5,606 bases of DNA from Victivallales bacterium (GTDB lineage Bacteria > Verrucomicrobiota > Lentisphaeria > Victivallales > SZUA-371), in the NCBI GenBank assembly GCA_028691155.1, contig JAQUZV010000164.1, positions 1 to 5,606 of the forward strand. The letters are read 5' to 3'. Within the stretch, counting starts at the first letter, position 1. Each line of letters starts with the position of its first letter. Shown one piece after another: positions 5,509-5,606 of this stretch. The notes under the pieces are model-generated. The model searched no databases. It was not told where the DNA came from and saw only the letters and a list, made by a program, of their open reading frames with translations. Both the position numbers and the translations under genes were made by a program.

Positions 5509-5606
5509 TGCCTTCTTCTTGTAATCCTTTAATAAATTCATTACCATACTTTGCTACTTTTTCAGCATTATCAGAAAAGCTTCTAACCCCAATAACAGGA
5601 TTATAT
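5474..5606 (-). pseudogene. Glycoside hydrolase family 3 (NagZ-like beta-N-acetylhexosaminidase) fragment
   Basis: The minus strand from the right edge encodes 43 residues: NPVIGVRSFSDN, then a helix with KVAKYGNEFIKGLQEEG, then IIATAKHFPG, and a stop at 5474. This is the core motif run of NagZ-type GH3 enzymes, in which KHFPG normally continues with HG and a catalytic loop. Here the next codons are Ile and stop, so the gene is truncated within the motif; its upstream part lies outside the window. GH3 enzymes of this type release N-acetylglucosamine from muropeptides or chitin-like substrates; the fragment itself cannot be active. Only 5 of the 43 codons end in G or C, in sharp contrast to the rest of the window, so the source is probably a low-GC bacterium. 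It may be a recombination remnant or an assembly chimera. Confidence 0.8.

Noticed and set aside
4915..5547. 210-codon minus-strand frame
   Set aside because: It is antisense to the membrane protein gene and crosses the composition junction; the minus-strand GH3 frame at the edge is a different frame.

Overview
The window reads as bacterial chromosomal or metagenomic DNA of moderately high GC with G/C-ending codons over nearly its whole length. Signalling phosphatase, ECF sigma factor and unfamiliar secreted protein genes would fit a PVC-group bacterium such as Lentisphaerota/Verrucomicrobiota, but nothing here fixes the taxon and this is only a suggestion. The last ~130 bases are clearly different: A/T-rich, with A/T-ending codons, more like a low-GC Firmicute.

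Left part (1-2183, minus strand): two genes that overlap by 8 bp and form one leftward unit. The first transcribed encodes a 387-residue alkaline-phosphatase-superfamily phosphodiesterase/phosphatase-like protein. The second encodes a response regulator fused to a PP2C (SpoIIE/RsbU-type) Ser/Thr phosphatase, cut off by the left window edge. A near-consensus sigma70-type promoter lies so close to the phosphodiesterase ATG that the mRNA would be leaderless or nearly so.

Centre (2184-2631): a dense non-coding region. A strong rightward promoter, with its -35 box inside an inverted repeat, is followed about 60 bases after its predicted start by an intrinsic terminator. No reading frame of any length lies between, so this is a candidate ~85-nt small RNA. 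Farther right, two perfect hairpins lie ahead of the next gene.

Right part (2632-5361, plus strand): a 424-residue secreted protein of unknown function with a strong terminator behind it. After that comes a two-gene operon with a 4-bp ATGA overlap: an ECF-type sigma factor and a single-pass membrane protein in the position of its anti-sigma factor, lacking the usual zinc-binding motif.

Right edge (5362-5606): a ribosome-binding site and ATG that look like the start of another gene break off after a few codons. They run into the minus-strand remnant of a GH3 beta-N-acetylhexosaminidase (NagZ-like), truncated inside its KHFPG motif. The composition change and two genes breaking at the same point suggest a recombination scar or a chimeric assembly join.

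The overall theme is signal transduction: a phosphorylation-controlled phosphatase, a membrane-linked sigma factor and a possible regulatory RNA. No CRISPR, tRNA, rRNA or complete mobile element was seen.
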